DNA of 64,000 nucleotides, taken from positions 10,860,580-10,924,579 of the forward strand of contig OY783198.1 of the NCBI GenBank assembly GCA_963678675.1, given 5' to 3'. This DNA is from Xiphydria camelus (taxonomy: Eukaryota; Arthropoda; Insecta; Hymenoptera; Xiphydriidae). A model generated the notes under the pieces. The model saw nothing but the letters and a program-made list of their open reading frames with translations. It was not told where the DNA came from and searched no databases. Positions within the stretch are counted from its first letter, which is position 1; each line of letters opens with the position of its first letter. The position numbers were made by a program, and so were the translations under genes. Below are positions 12,545 to 24,740 of the stretch, piece by piece.

Positions 12545-14325
12545 ATGGCCGCCCTTCGGATTTTCGCACGATCCAGTCTCCCGGCGATCCGTCGCGCATC
12601 GCAAGCCGTCGTACCGGGGGAAAATGCTTTTCCGATTCTCAACGAGGTACGGATTAACGTTTTCACGATTCGCCCGTCGTTTCTTCGCGGGGCGTAAAGT
12701 CTCGCCTTCGGTCTCTTTCGAAGCCGATTACCACGTAGCGTGTAAGGGCCTCACGTTGGGCCCTTATCCGCAGTTACTCCATTTGTTTCTTGCATTTTTA
12801 CGGGATTTTCGAAAGCCTCGCATGGGGTCGTCGCGAATTGCTCGCTCGACGCGTCTCGTCGAATACAAGGAAGGCACGTCCATTCAGAATCGAACCTCGA
12901 AATTCAAGGGAGTTCGTAAAAAAAGCTGAAGAAGGCACTTAAATACCTCGCACGTGACAATCACCTTTTTTTTTTCGATAACATTCTCTGCGAACTGATC
13001 ACGCAAATCGTTAACGGACCTTCTCCGTTTAAAAAAAAAAGTCAATTTCTTTTCGTATACTATCTTTGGAGATACGTATTCATTTGACTAGAAAACAATC
13101 TAGTTGGTATCAATGTACGAATAACCATTTAAAACGAGCTAATAACATCGATCAATTGTATTTGATTTTATGACCCCAGATGAAGGAATAATATTGGAAA
13201 TCCCGTCGAATTGAAACTAAAAAAGTAAAATCATTCCCTGATGCAATCAAATCGAAAACTATACATCAGAACTATCGCTCCCCGGATTCATGCTTAAAAT
13301 TAATGAGAATAAATATTAACGGACATTAGCTTGTTATCCAGTCCTTAACTCTCCGTTTGATTTGCCCCTAGGTTCAAAAGAGGCGAAGCAGCTACAAAAG
13401 CTCTCCGATATACGATGAAACCGCAGCCTACACAGACTTCGAGATATCGAAAGATCCAAAGGAATGGATGTACGTGGAGCGGCTGTTTCGAGTGAAAGTC
13501 GTACCGTCGCCACCCACTGGAGTCAAGGAGCTTCCCTCGGGATGGAAACCACAGTCCGGTAGAGCTTATTCTTGAACAATTTTTAACGCGGTAAAAGGGT
13601 GGCTACAGAAATTTGATTATAGAACTCCCTGACCATTTCAGATCAAATTTTGTATATATTCCGAACTTTTGTTCATATTAGTTTTGCATAAACAACAAAG
13701 CTATAAATAATTGTAACGCAAGAGGACGCGTATTGGAATCCTTCTTTGCAAATTATGAGAATTACTGTAAAGAGGTTTATACGCTAAGAAAGTAACGTTA
13801 ATGATAGACTTTAATAATTCTAGTCAATGGAACATGTACGCTACTACTAGAGATCTGAAGTAGCAGCGCAAATTGCTGCATCGTGAAACACATCAGCGAT
13901 GAGTTTCCAAAAATTAATTCCATTTCATTTATAATTTCCACTAAAAATCCAAAATTCCCTGATTTTTTCTGGTTTTCCAAGTCTGCAGTCACCCTGTATA
14001 AGCTCGCAATTTCCATACATTTACGATGATGCAATTTTGCCTCCTCACAGAAACCGCTTTCCAGCAACCTTATTACGTGGGTCGTACAAGGAATCACATG
14101 CAACCCGTATACCTGAAAATCACGGGAAGGGGACTGCGAAGGGTGACGACGTTGTGCAAAATCGAGGGTGACATCTGGGCGTTGGAAGCCGATCTGAAGA
14201 CGTACTTGGAGGAGAAAACGGATAAGCGACTAAGCTCTCGGATCCACGAGCCTGCGGGTCAGTTAAAATTTCGCGGCGATTACGTATCGCGTGTGAAGGA
14301 ATGGCTGGACATGAACGGTTTCTGA
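12545..14325 (+). CDS. mRpL49: Mitochondrial large ribosomal subunit protein mL49
   Basis: Three exons, 12545-12646, 13372-13558 and 14051-14325, give 187 aa. Exon 1 codes an Arg/Ala/Ser-rich mitochondrial targeting presequence without acidic residues until its end. Exons 2 and 3 carry the mL49/IMG2 fold, including a conserved Y-V-G-R-T-R-N type segment, the PVYLKI strand, the motif K-x-E-G-D-I-W-A-L and a C-terminal helix ending in NGF. The exon 2 to 3 join was chosen because it restores the family spacing between the W-K-P segment and the Y-Y-V strand. mL49 is a core component of the mitochondrial 39S/54S subunit. It is convergent with eEF1-gamma downstream. Intron 2 is largely filled by a dispersed repeat. 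Confidence 0.93.
13598..14003. repeat. Dispersed repeat with CAGGGTG-type ends, copy 1
   Basis: Sequence in mL49 intron 2 aligns along most of its length with 21124-21470 in an eEF1-gamma intron, at roughly 75-80 percent identity by eye. The left edge begins GGGTGGCTACAGA and the right edge reads, inverted, as CAGGGTGACTGCAGA, giving short imperfect terminal inverted repeats. It is probably a non-autonomous DNA transposon. No protein coding is seen. Confidence 0.55.
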
Positions 14326-15133
14326 ATCGATCCCCGCCGTCTGAATGTTAACGGAGGCTGCGAACGTTGCTCCACATCTATTGTGTAGTAAAACTTGTCC
14401 TCCAGTTTTCGCAGTGAAGGAAATTGAAGTTCAGGTGATCCATATCACATACGCATACTTTTATGCCCGGCCCTAGCCTTGTACGTTAATATTGTTTACT
14501 GCATTAGGAAAAAATTGAATTTTCGCCGCGTGCAAAAAGAAAAACGAGTTCGATCGCAGCCATAGTTTTACCGCGTCTAGACGCAAGTCCGACGCGAGTA
14601 ATGTAAACGGTCATGACATTGAATTAAGTCGATGTTAAACCATTAATTAGGAAAAAAAACATGAACGATAATAAAGGAATTCGTTGCACGTTGTAGCTTT
14701 AGATGGTCTGACGCAATTCATTTTACGCTTCTCCTTTATTCCGATAAATCACAAAACTCCGAATCAATCATTATTCTTATTCAGACCCAATGTTTGAAAA
14801 GAAATTAAATGTCGCGACAAAAAAACCATTGGTAGTGAAAACATCAAGAAACTTAAAAGCAATTAGTCATCTTATATAACTTGACAGCCGTCTTGTCACG
14901 TAATGAGAGTTGTGCTAAGAAAATTAAGCAGCACTTTTCAATTGATAATTTGAAAAGAATTGCGGAGGTTATACCGTGAAAGAATACCCTTGGAAAGAGC
15001 AGCTATAGATAAGGTAAATACTTCAAAGATATAGGATTTAACAGGTCGTGTACATTTTATAGTCCGAGCTTATTTTTTAAGGTTTATTTCATGTAAATTG
15101 CGATGTCTTTCTCGCTACAGGAGAAAGGTGGAT
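14326..15133. other. Convergent 3' UTR region of mL49 and eEF1-gamma
   Basis: This gene-free stretch holds the two converging 3' ends. A plus-strand AATAAA at 14670-14675 could serve mL49. A minus-strand AATAAA at 15083-15088 lies about 45 nt past the eEF1-gamma stop. No other structure is evident. Confidence 0.5.
15083..15088 (-). promoter_or_regulatory. Polyadenylation signal of eEF1-gamma
   Basis: The minus strand reads AATAAA about 45 nt downstream of the eEF1-gamma stop codon, a normal position for a short housekeeping 3' UTR. Confidence 0.6.
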
Positions 15134-18100
15134 TCATTTGAATATCTTTCCTTGGTTAAATTTGCGTCCGTTTTTGTCGGTACCGGTCCAGCTGAGATAT
15201 TGTTTAACCAGTTCCTTCGTTTCTTCTTTGGACGGATCCAGTTTTTTCCAGTCGTACGATTCGTAATCTATCTGCCAGTCTGGACTCAACTGTAACAAAA
15301 GAATGGGGTATTTATGGAAACTGACATTACTACGTGCAATAAGTAGAGCACTCTGAAGTCATTGTATCTATTATATTTTGATTTTCATCCCGCGATAAAC
15401 TATACTAAATTGCTCCAAGGGTAATCAATTTTAGTAAAAATTAAGCGCTGTTAAGAGCTCTGAGAAAAGCTTGAACCCTGATCAGAGGGTGATCTATAAT
15501 TTTACTTACTTGACCTCCGCTACAAATGGAAAACATTTATACAATACGTTTAACATAAAATTATTTTCTAAATTATACGTATGTCTACCCATTGTAGAGA
15601 TGAAACAGGATTATAATTAGGTCGATAATAACCCGAAAATCAGCAGCTTTATGCGAACAACTTTCAAAATAACGGAACGGTTATAGAGCTTTAGATATGC
15701 CTCGACGAGGACTTATCGATGGCAAGTAGAAACCCACAATCGTAACAATAGACCCCTCCACTACTGTATGTATTTGCAAATATAATATTAGGTGTACAAC
15801 TTTGTTCCCGCTGGTTTTCCGCTATTCGAGGCTTTTTTGTAAAAAACTGGTTATACATTTATGAGATCCAAAGTATATTGTCCATCGCTGACCACTACTT
15901 TCTCCCATCTTTCGGGCAGCGTACGAATCCCGCGTTGAAAAAAACTGGTAATCTTTTGAAGCGATCCACGAATCGAAAACGGCGGAAGCAAAGTTATACG
16001 CCTATTACATATACCGAACCACTTTGGAGGGGCCGCTTGTTCTTGCCAAAAGGGGTTTACACATTTACTATTATATTCATTTATCGCAATTAACTCTTTA
16101 AATGCCTATAAAAATAATTAATTTATTATTTTATAGATTTATTTATGCACGATGTCACCGGACAAATGAGATAGGTAATTGTGTGTCTGTATTGTCTGAA
16201 AGACGAAGAGATGAGGTGTAAAAATCTTCCTCGATGTTTATTTCTAGTACTTTTGTTTTTAACTTTTTATATCAACAAAACCTGATTTTATCTTTTTTAT
16301 TAATGTCGTTTACTCAAGACCATTTCACATTCGAGACTAAACAAATGTAGAGCCGAGATTTACCGTACTGGTCAAAAGGTATTCATTTTGACCCTCTAAT
16401 GTTTCAACAATTTTTCAGTCCTGCGAGGTCATTAATGACAACAAAACGGTATGTTGTAATGCACGACGAGTGCAACTTATATTTGTTACCTTTTAACCAT
16501 AATCAGCTTCAGGAGTCACACTCGACACTATAAGGTGACATATTAGGGAGAAGAGGAAAAGATATACGCGCGGTGATGTTCATCTTCATGAAATTTAGTC
16601 AACGCAGATTTATAGTGAGAAGAGCACATATTATTACGTAAAAAACATTATGCTGTAGTAGACTCTGAATCGGGCTTGAATAACGCTTGGCATATAGCTT
16701 AAAACGAGTGCTTTTCTCAGTATTTTCTTTCTTTTGCTTCGAAGAAAGCCTCTCTAAATAATATTGCCATTGCCATCATCAAAATTATCACAAATTTTTT
16801 AAATAAGTATAAACGGTCCGTGTATCCAATTAAAACGTATTTCCACCGAAAAGTTAACTTCGGCTATTTTAATTAGTGCAACGTTATTCGTGACGCCTTT
16901 CAAATAATGCTTATTGTAAACTTATTGACGTCAAATCCGAATCAGTTGGATTCTCTGATGGAAAAAATGACTATATAATGTTTACGAGGATTCCATTTGT
17001 GTAGTTATTCGTAGATTTTTAAGGACGGCAAAAAAATTCTATAAATAATTACGAAATCATAAAATCGTTGGTTTTTCATAATTTTCCGTAGAAACTATGA
17101 ATTTTTACCAAATGCTCATGGATATCTACAACTTTTTCGTCACCTTAAATATCAATTTATCTCCGAATTTTCATTCGACAAAATTATTTGCATTGGCATG
17201 GATTGAGTCTAACAAAATGGCATTTGACACTAGACGAACCACACGAAATCTGATAAGTGTTTCACCATAAAATCATGCAATCTTCGAGTTTAGCGGCCGC
17301 GTTATCTTTCTTTCTTTCTTTCTATCGTTACTCCATATTCTACGAAATATCGAGTCCCGCTACTCTAATTTTAACATTTTTCGTAGATCTCCACAACACA
17401 AATTGGAAAAAAAAAACCATCAATACTCACTTTAAAAGCAAGATCCTGTCCGCGCCATACCCAAATGCCACTGATGGTGCTGTTGTTATCTTCGCCGAAG
17501 AGACAAACACTGGCGAATGCCGCCTTTCTCATTTTATCCAAACGCTGGTACATCCCACTAATTAGATTACAAGACATGAATACCTGCAAACACAAATTAT
17601 AAATATTTAGCACGCGCGTATAATCGTTTCCAATAAACGCAATAATATTTCTTTTGAACGTAAAGAAGACAGCGAATAAGAAGTTCATTGTACCAATATA
17701 AAATATTTTACATGCAGTTGAGAATATAAAATTTATTTTGTCACTGTGCACATTTTTACCAGCTAGGCGTGAGAACGTTCATTTTATTCAAATAAGCATC
17801 AAATCCAATTCTTAACCTGTTCAAATAGGCGAAATTTTACCCTAACGCGATCTCCATCGTTCATAATTCAAACGGGGTTGCATGTAAAATTTAATTCCAG
17901 ATTACAACATGGGAATTGTTCCCAACTATGGCCGCGCTTACAACTTCGTGTAATAGTCTAAGATCCGAACTAGAGACGTTCTTCACCTATCTGCTTACCG
18001 GATGAAAAGTATTTTTTATCAAACATAATACGTCAATGAACATATCGCGTATGGGTAGGCTAATAAAATATGCTCAAGACTACCCTTAAAACTATATAAA

Positions 18101-21100
18101 CAGGTGAGCTGATATGAGCAATTTGCACCGATCTGCTTACCAATTAAACTATATATGAAAATAAAGATAATTTTATTGCAAACACGATGGTATAACCCTA
18201 CCTGCAAAAAATCGGTCATGAGTCACGGTTGTAAGGCTTTGAAATTTATCGGAGCTAGCCAAGATGCGCGTACTACTGGGAAATTTGCTATAGGACGCAA
18301 CGTAGGAAGTGGGCGCGACGCGACGCGACGGTTAGATGAGAGAGAGTGCGTACATGCTGCTTCCTCGTACGATTGACAAAGATAACACTACTAAAATGCC
18401 GAGAAAAAGCGACTACAATGGAGTAGGTAGGTACTGGCAGTAAACTTTTAATTACTTTAAATTAAATATAAAATATTAAAATGTGAAAGATTTTTCAAAT
18501 ATTTTCAACTAAATATATGGATGGGGAAATATTAATATTTCTATCACAGAATAATAATATGTTAGTGATAATTATTCGATAAATTTTATCTATTCTATAA
18601 AAATACTACAGCAAACAAACAGAAAAATTACATTTTTTAGAGAGCGATAAAAAGTCATTAACAAATTGACGGTGTAAAAAAACTCTATTATAAAACAATG
18701 AATACAATAACAATCTTTACAAGAATTATAACAATATTACAACAAATACAATATCATAGCCTTCCAAAAACTTGTATGTTGCTGGAATAAGAGAGTGCCC
18801 AGATTTTATATAACAGTAACCTAAACAACGCAAAGACTCCAAGAAGAATTTTTCTTAACAATTTATCATTTCAACTTATGAAATCTCACTTAGAGGAAAA
18901 GTCTAGAATTTCGTCTTTACCTCAGATATTTTTAATGCGTTACAAACCCACCCCATGAGCCATCGCCTCCACTGTCTGTTTATCACATGTTCGGAAAAAA
19001 CTCACTCGAAAACACCCGGTAAGAACGTTTTTCCCCTTTTTCTGTACTTTCGAGAAAGAGCCATAAAGTAATAAATTGTCCCTTCTCCAGACAGGCAAAA
19101 ATAAAAATGCAAAGTTAGTTGAATCTTGAACGAAAATAATTTTACCAGGGATCCAACAGTAATTGATTGAAAAAAATAACGATTGAAAAAGATACTACAT
19201 TACATTTATGTCATAATGGAGCACGTATTTTTCCGCAAACTGAGGGATGTAAACAGCGAGTCGCTCGTAGTCGCTTTTTCTCGGCATTTTAGTAGTGTTA
19301 TCTTTGTCAATCGTACGAGGAAGCAGCATGTACGCACTCTCTCTCATCTAACCGTCGCGTCGCGCCCACTTCCTACGTTGCGTTCTGTAGCAAATTTCCC
19401 TGTAGTACGCGCATCTTGGCTAGCTCCGATAAATTTCAAAGCCTTACAACCCTGATTCATGACCGATTTTTTGCAGGTAGGGTTATACCATCGTGTTTGC
19501 AATAAAATTATCTTTATTTTCATATATAGTTTAATTGGTAAGCAGATCGGTGCAAATTGCTCATATCAGCTCACCTGTTTATATAGTTTTAAGAGTAGTC
19601 TTGAGCATATTTTATTAGCCTACCCATACGCAATATGTTCATTGACGTATTATGTTTGATAAAAAATACTTTTCATCCGGTAAGCAGATCGGTGAAGAAC
19701 GTCTCTAGTTCGGATCTTGTACTATAACGAATTCCGTCCAGATCTTACATCCCGAGTCCAAAATTCCGACAAACTAACAAACACGCTTAGCTATATCGCA
19801 ATAACACAAAAGACATACCTTGGTTAATTCATCGCTGTATTTATATTCGCCAAACCAAATACTATAATGCGTCGGATCGAATTTCTGCCAAAAGTAGGGA
19901 ATAGATTTGGCCTCGTCCTCATTGGAGTAGCACCGCTTGAAATCATCAAGATCAAAAGTGCCTTTAGGCATGGAGTCGAAGGGGTTCGAAGATTTGGGTT
20001 CGGCAGCTAACACAGCGTCAGCTAGATCCAGCTCTTCTGCGGGCTCTTCAGCTTTCTTTTCCTTCTCTTTTTTAGCCTCCTTCTTCGGTTCCTTTTCCTT
20101 TTTCTCCTTCTTCGAAGACTGCAAGGAGCACGTTGTTTATTGATTTTGATAGTCGGAATAAAAATGTATAATTTAGACGGTAGCAGTCTTTATAATCAAG
20201 CTGCGATCAGATTCTCTTGATCGTAGCTCATTCGATTATGAAAAACGAACGAATTATACCAACCTTTGACTGAGTTTCGGCAAACTTCTTGGGATCGTAT
20301 TCGAGTACCTTGTCCGCCAACTTGAAAGCACCAATTACGGCGATGGATTCCGGTTGATAAATAACGGTCTGGAACCATCTGTTCACGTTTTGATAAGGCT
20401 TTCGCAAACTCGGCTCCAAGACGTACTGGTAGAGATGAAGAAGCGTCATCGCCACGCTAATATCGGCGAGAGTCAGTCGTTCTCCGACCAAATAAGTTCG
20501 CGTCAGTAAATGTGAGTTGAGAGCCGTCAGTGCTTTTTTTATGTCGTCCTTAGCATGTTCGATGGTCTGAAAGAATAAATGTTGCGTTACAGCGAAATTG
20601 TTACTTTCGACTTCATTTTCTGATGTGCTGATAAATTTTGAGAATTCTACAGTGCAGTTTGGAAAAATATTCCACTCTTGTAATATTTTTAATATTCAAC
20701 TATACGTTGACAAAATATATGTACCTATGTCACATGAACTCTTGAAATCATTTCTCTTTTAATCCAGTTCAAATTGTATGCAATGCTCGACGCGCGATTG
20801 TCCGCCGATGGACAAACGCGCTTAAGATTATATATTGCACAGATTTATCTTCCTTCTGTTGTTACGAACACGGGACTCGTAATCCTCGAGTTCGCCTTTT
20901 GCAGAAGGTTAAAGAAACTACCTATTACAGGATACCAGAATTTCATGGAAGCGCACAAATTTAATCATCTGTTACTAGTATAAAAAAAAAGGTAGCGACC
21001 TAGATAATCAAATATCAAAATCTTCCTCTTGTGCGATTTTTATGGAGAACGGAAAACGAACTATGATCTTAAATCGTGTGATATCGATCGTACATCGTCG

Positions 21101-22468
21101 TTCGCTTCGACTTACAAGAATCATCTCAGTGTGGCTACAGAAACTCGATTATAAGATTCCCTGACTATTCCAGATCAAATTTTGCTCATATTAGGAGTTT
21201 TTCATAATCAATAAAGTTACGAATAATCGTAATATAAGAACACGAACTGGAATCAAATTAACGTTGATTTCAAAGACTAATTCTGATCAATGAGTGTATG
21301 TGCGCTACTACTGGAGATATCTGAAGCAGAAACGTAAACTGCATAATGAAATGTATCAGCGGTGAAATTTTGAGAAATTAGCTCCATTTTATTTATAATT
21401 TCCAGTAAAAATCCAAAATTCCCTGAGATTTCTCAGAGTTTTCTAGATCGGTAACAACGCTGATTAAAACGACAAACAACTCTCACCTGCTTATTATACG
21501 GCATAATCCCCAATAGTGGGAAGACCCATGCGCAGCTTGCTGGAAGGATTTCAGAATCGGCAAAACCGAACCATTGAATGACCTCTGCCTGCTCATTCTT
21601 GGTTTTGCCTCTGAGCTGTTCATTCGCCACTACGAATTCAAACCTTTGCATTATTTTTGCACAGGACTAAGTTATCGTCTCTTATGGAAGAATCGATCTA
21701 CTTACGGTAATAGGCGATAGCGTTGCTCTCAGTGATGTACTTGCCATCGGATGTCTCAAAAGCAGGGACCTGAGTATGTGAGAAAAAATGCACTTTAATC
21801 GAAATATTGAAATATTCAATTAAATTATCGATAGCCTCTCGTTATAGAACTTCAAAAATAAAGTTGAAAAATCTGGGAACATCAAAGACAAACAACAACG
21901 ATGTCAAATAATGAGTAATGTCATTCGTAACAGATGTACAGAAACTGTGAACGATAAGCGCAAAATATGCTGCATTCGATGGCCGTATCAATGGTAATTT
22001 GTCGTAGTAAGATTATTTATAGCAATGGAAAAACATTAATATCCGTGATCCAAGTACGCGACGAAAAATCTTGTTAGAGAAATGAATGTCAAACTTTTGC
22101 GAGCAAATGGAGACTGCAAATAACAAGCCGAATTTGAGTAAAGCCGAGAACTGAGGAAATAAATACACATCATGCTTCTACCTTTCCAAGTGGAAACTTC
22201 TTCAAGAAGGCCTCGCTTTTATTGGTTTCGCCGAAAACGAAGTCTTCGGCGACCTTGACTCGAGCACCGGAGTACTGGGCCGCGATCAGCGCCTTGTAAG
22301 CCCGGAAATTTTCCGGGTACGTGTAGAGGGTCTGAAAAAATGGAAATGCCGGTGAGCTCGCCGTACGTTGGGCTCTATTTCCGACGTATCGCGATCAGTT
22401 GCTCGTGTATCTCGGCGTCGATGTCTCGCGGTAAAGATCTCGCGTGGAACACTTACTCCAGACGCCAT
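15134..22468 (-). CDS. eEF1gamma: Translation elongation factor eEF1B gamma subunit
   Basis: Eight exons: 22468-22457, 22331-22182, 21769-21706, 21629-21487, 20566-20264, 20118-19819, 17583-17431 and 15289-15134. They join in phase to give 426 aa, close to the fly protein. Exon 1 holds only four codons (MASG). Residues 5 to about 190 form the GST-like N and C subdomains ([15 protein letters not shown], then LTLADISVA). Residues about 210-245 are a Lys/Glu-rich linker. The rest is the conserved EF1G C-terminal domain, with [22 protein letters not shown] in slightly varied form and the family end [11 protein letters not shown]. The protein anchors the guanine-exchange subunit that recharges eEF1A. 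Introns 6 and 7 are over 2 kb and host transposon debris, unusual for such a highly expressed gene. Confidence 0.96.
15789..15990 (-). pseudogene. Mariner transposase C-terminal remnant
   Basis: Read on the minus strand, this gives a frameshifted C-terminal mariner transposase segment: a W-I-A-S-K-D stretch, then in another frame [15 protein letters not shown] and S-D-G-Q-Y, followed by a stop. The end of the element near 15790 is a GGGAACAAAGTTGTACACC-type terminus bordered by TA. The rest of the transposase is missing or too decayed to recognise. It lies in eEF1-gamma intron 7. Confidence 0.6.
17960..19718. mobile_element. Long-TIR (foldback) DNA element, 1.76 kb
   Basis: Two inverted arms of about 455 bp, 17960-18416 and 19267-19718, differ at only a few positions, including one GACGC unit-number difference. 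They flank about 850 bp of AT-rich sequence with no recognisable transposase. Termini read AAGATCCGAACTAG. No exact target-site duplication is visible. The element is in eEF1-gamma intron 6. The identical-looking short frames on both arms are a consequence of the inverted repeat. High arm identity implies recent insertion or arm conversion. Confidence 0.85.
21124..21470. repeat. Dispersed repeat with CAGGGTG-type ends, copy 2
   Basis: It aligns with 13598-14003 in mL49 intron 2 and lies in eEF1-gamma intron 4. The best-conserved blocks are GTGGCTACAGAAA, CAGATCAAATTTTG and TAAAAATCCAAAATTCCCTGA. Its right terminus appears truncated. Confidence 0.5.
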
Positions 22469-22894
22469 TGTGCCTCGGTACGGGAAAAGGAAGTCGAAGG
22501 CCGGTAAAGACACGCTGCTCACAGGCGCGTCCAAAAGGTCCAAAACATCGACTGCCTTCGGGCAAAGGAAGATTTTCAGCAAGCGACTTTCCGTAGATCA
22601 AGTTATAATCACTGGCTGAGTTTCGGGAGAAAAGACCAATGATTTTGCTATGTAGGTATCTCGTGATGTTCAATAGGAACGCGTTAAACGATTTCATTAA
22701 ACAAATCAAACGGCATTAAACTTGTAAAATAAAATTGCATCATAGAAATCAAGTTTTATATTAAGCTCATTGGAGGATTCCTTCCAATCCACCCAATAAG
22801 AGGTAGATATGTAGGTATCCCGAAGGTTCGTGTTCACCATTCACCACACGCCGCTCTTGTGCAAACGAAACTTGACATACCCGACAATAGAATA

Positions 22895-23983
22895 ATGGCG
22901 GCGCTCAAGGAAGTTTTATCATTGTACCAGACATTAAAACAAGAGTGGACCAAGCGTCCGAACAATTTGAAGAAATGTGGCGAGTTACTGAACCAGCTAA
23001 AAGTAAGCAATCTTTTAAATAGCCTGCACAATTTTTTCTTTGGGTGTTCCTTCAAAAACGAGCGGTCAACGTAACCTAACCTCTTTTTTCGCACTGTCAA
23101 ATTGAATTGTCATCATGCCCTAACATCAGAACCAATTTATTACAATGAGTGTTTCATCATTTTTTACCTATCAAATTTATTATCACGTATTCTTCACACA
23201 GGTTGGTCTGACTCACTTAATGTTCCTCCCTACATCAAACAGCACAGCGTCGCAAAAGGAACTGCTGATAGCCCGTAAGTCATCGACGTTAATCTCTCTT
23301 GAATTGATTCGTGGGAACATTAATCGAGCATCGTTACTGATAATCTTTGATCCCCAATTGTAGGTGACATTCTGGAAATCGGCGCGCAGTGGAGCATAGC
23401 CGTAGAAGACATACCTTCCTTTGAGCGTTACATGGCGCAATTAAAATGCTACTACTTCGACTATAAATGCGAGCTTCCAGAATCGGCCTTTAAGTATCAG
23501 TTGCTCGGTTTGAATCTCCTGTTTTTATTGTCACAAAATCGAGTTGCAGAGTTCCACACGGAATTGGAACTCTTGCCGTCCGATCAGATTCAATCAAACG
23601 TTTATATCCGACATCCCTTGAGCTTGGAGCAGTATTTGATGGAGGGCTCATACAATAAGATATTTCTAGCCAAAGGAAACGTGCCGGCCGCTTCATATAA
23701 TTTTTTCATCGATATTCTCCTCAATACTGTTCGTGACGAGATCGGAGCGTGTTTGGAGAACGCGTACGACAAGATCTCTCTGAAGGATGCTGCGAGGATG
23801 TTAAATCTGACGTCGGAGAAGGATACCAGAGCGTTTGCGGCCAAGAAAAATTGGACGCTGGCGAAAGACGGATACTTTCACTTTGGTATACCGAGTGAGA
23901 AGAAGTCCGAAGAGCCTATACCCAGTTCTGATTTAGTTACACTCACGATAGATTACGCCAGGGAATTGGAGATGATCGTGTGA
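22895..23983 (+). CDS. Rpn12: 26S proteasome regulatory subunit Rpn12 (PSMD8)
   Basis: Three exons, 22895-23002, 23202-23274 and 23364-23983, give 266 aa. The N-terminal half is a helical repeat region (LYQTLKQEW, then C-G-E-L-L-N-Q-L-K). It is followed by the conserved block [20 protein letters not shown]. The last 120 residues are a PCI domain with the [12 protein letters not shown] segment and the typical Y-D-K-I-S-L-x-D-A winged-helix stretch. Rpn12 is a lid subunit of the 19S particle whose incorporation completes lid assembly. Its start lies about 430 bp from the divergent eEF1-gamma start, so the two housekeeping genes probably share a promoter region. A possible ATTAAA signal is at 24065-24070. 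Confidence 0.95.
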
Positions 23984-24298
23984 TTCGATTTGATGGTTTT
24001 AGGAGCGTCTTTCTACTTTAAAATCGTTGCGTTGTGGTGTATATTTATCCATTTGTCAAGTCAAATTAAATCTACATCGATAATGTAAATTGCAGTGTAT
24101 TTGATTCTTCATTCCTGTAAGTTACTGATTTCAGTATGATCTTTACTTTCTCTACTGGTATTTTACATGAACTGGACAGTAAGGTAATGGCAAGCTATTG
24201 GTTTTATTTAGAATCGCTAACAATAATTATTATATCCTATGCTTTCGAGGATGGTGATCATAGGCGTACCTATGCGAAAGCGAGCGAGAATGCTGTAG

Positions 24299-24516
24299 GT
24301 ACACCCGTGCTCACGGAATCTGTCGCTGGTGACTTTTTTTAAATGTTATTTTTAAACGTACTAACCAATGATTAATCAATCCTCGTGCTTTCATTAACGA
24401 GAGTAGACGTCACCGTAGCTAATGAGGGCATGAGAATTAATTGTTCACTGGTTAGTACGTTTAAAAATAAGGTTTAAAAAAAGTCACCAGCGACAGATTC
24501 CGTGAGCACGGGGTAC
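24299..24516. mobile_element. Palindromic MITE, family A copy 1
   Basis: Inverted repeats of about 75 bp begin GTACACCCGTGCTCACGG on the left, with a close match on the right. A second copy is at 25351-25566. Beyond the right end the sequence again mirrors 24244-24260, so the palindrome extends outward with a short asymmetric interruption. It sits between the Rpn12 3' end and the ribozyme/Arp10 promoter. It has no coding capacity. Confidence 0.85.
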
Positions 24517-24561
24517 GATCACCATCCTCGAAATCACATGTATGTATGTATTAATGCCGCC

Positions 24562-24571
24562 AGGTGGCGCC
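24562..24571 (+). promoter_or_regulatory. Possible CTCF-type insulator motif
   Basis: The sequence AGGTGGCGCC matches the core recognised by insect CTCF. It lies between two independently transcribed genes and just upstream of a TATA box. A single ten-base match is weak evidence alone. Confidence 0.3.
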
Positions 24572-24629
24572 GACCTTCGACTCCACGGCTTTCGGCTTCT
24601 CGTTAGTGGTCCATCAACGGGCAAGTTTC

Positions 24630-24637
24630 TATATAAG
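24630..24637 (+). promoter_or_regulatory. TATA box upstream of the hammerhead motif
   Basis: TATATAAG lies in otherwise GC-rich sequence. Transcription starting about 30 nt downstream, near 24660, would put the hammerhead ribozyme within about 10 nt of the RNA 5' end. Arp10 starts translation at 24959, so the promoter could belong to Arp10 or to an independent retroelement-like unit. Confidence 0.5.
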
Positions 24638-24670
24638 ACCGCAACTGCCCGTCTATCACCGAGGACCACA

Positions 24671-24740
24671 GAGCGTCTAAGGCAGGAGTCGGCCTAGCCT
24701 TACTGACGAGTCCACAGGCCGACTCCGGGACGAAACGCTC
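24671..24740 (+). ncRNA. Hammerhead self-cleaving ribozyme (open helix III)
   Basis: All parts of the hammerhead consensus are present in order. Helix III is GAGCG (24671-24675) with CGCTC (24736-24740), plus the U24676-A24735 pair. The predicted cleavage is after C24677 in the G-U-C triplet. Helix I is TAAGGC (24678-24683) with GCCTTA (24697-24702). The core CTGACGA is 24703-24709. Helix II is GTCC (24710-24713) with GGAC (24728-24731), including the conserved G10.1-C11.1 pair. GAAA is 24732-24735. Loop I (24684-24696) contains GGAGTCGGCCT and loop II (24714-24727) contains its exact complement AGGCCGACTCC. Hammerheads are known in Penelope-like elements, retrozymes and insect satellites. 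Here I see only one copy, with no flanking reverse transcriptase. Confidence 0.88.

Noticed and set aside
15098..15295. 65-aa plus-strand frame
   Set aside because: It is antisense to the last eEF1-gamma exon, which has unmistakable family sequence.
18019..19659. Identical 66-aa frames on opposite strands near 18.1 and 19.5 kb
   Set aside because: They are the two arms of one foldback element; the frame has no homology and arises from the inverted repeat.
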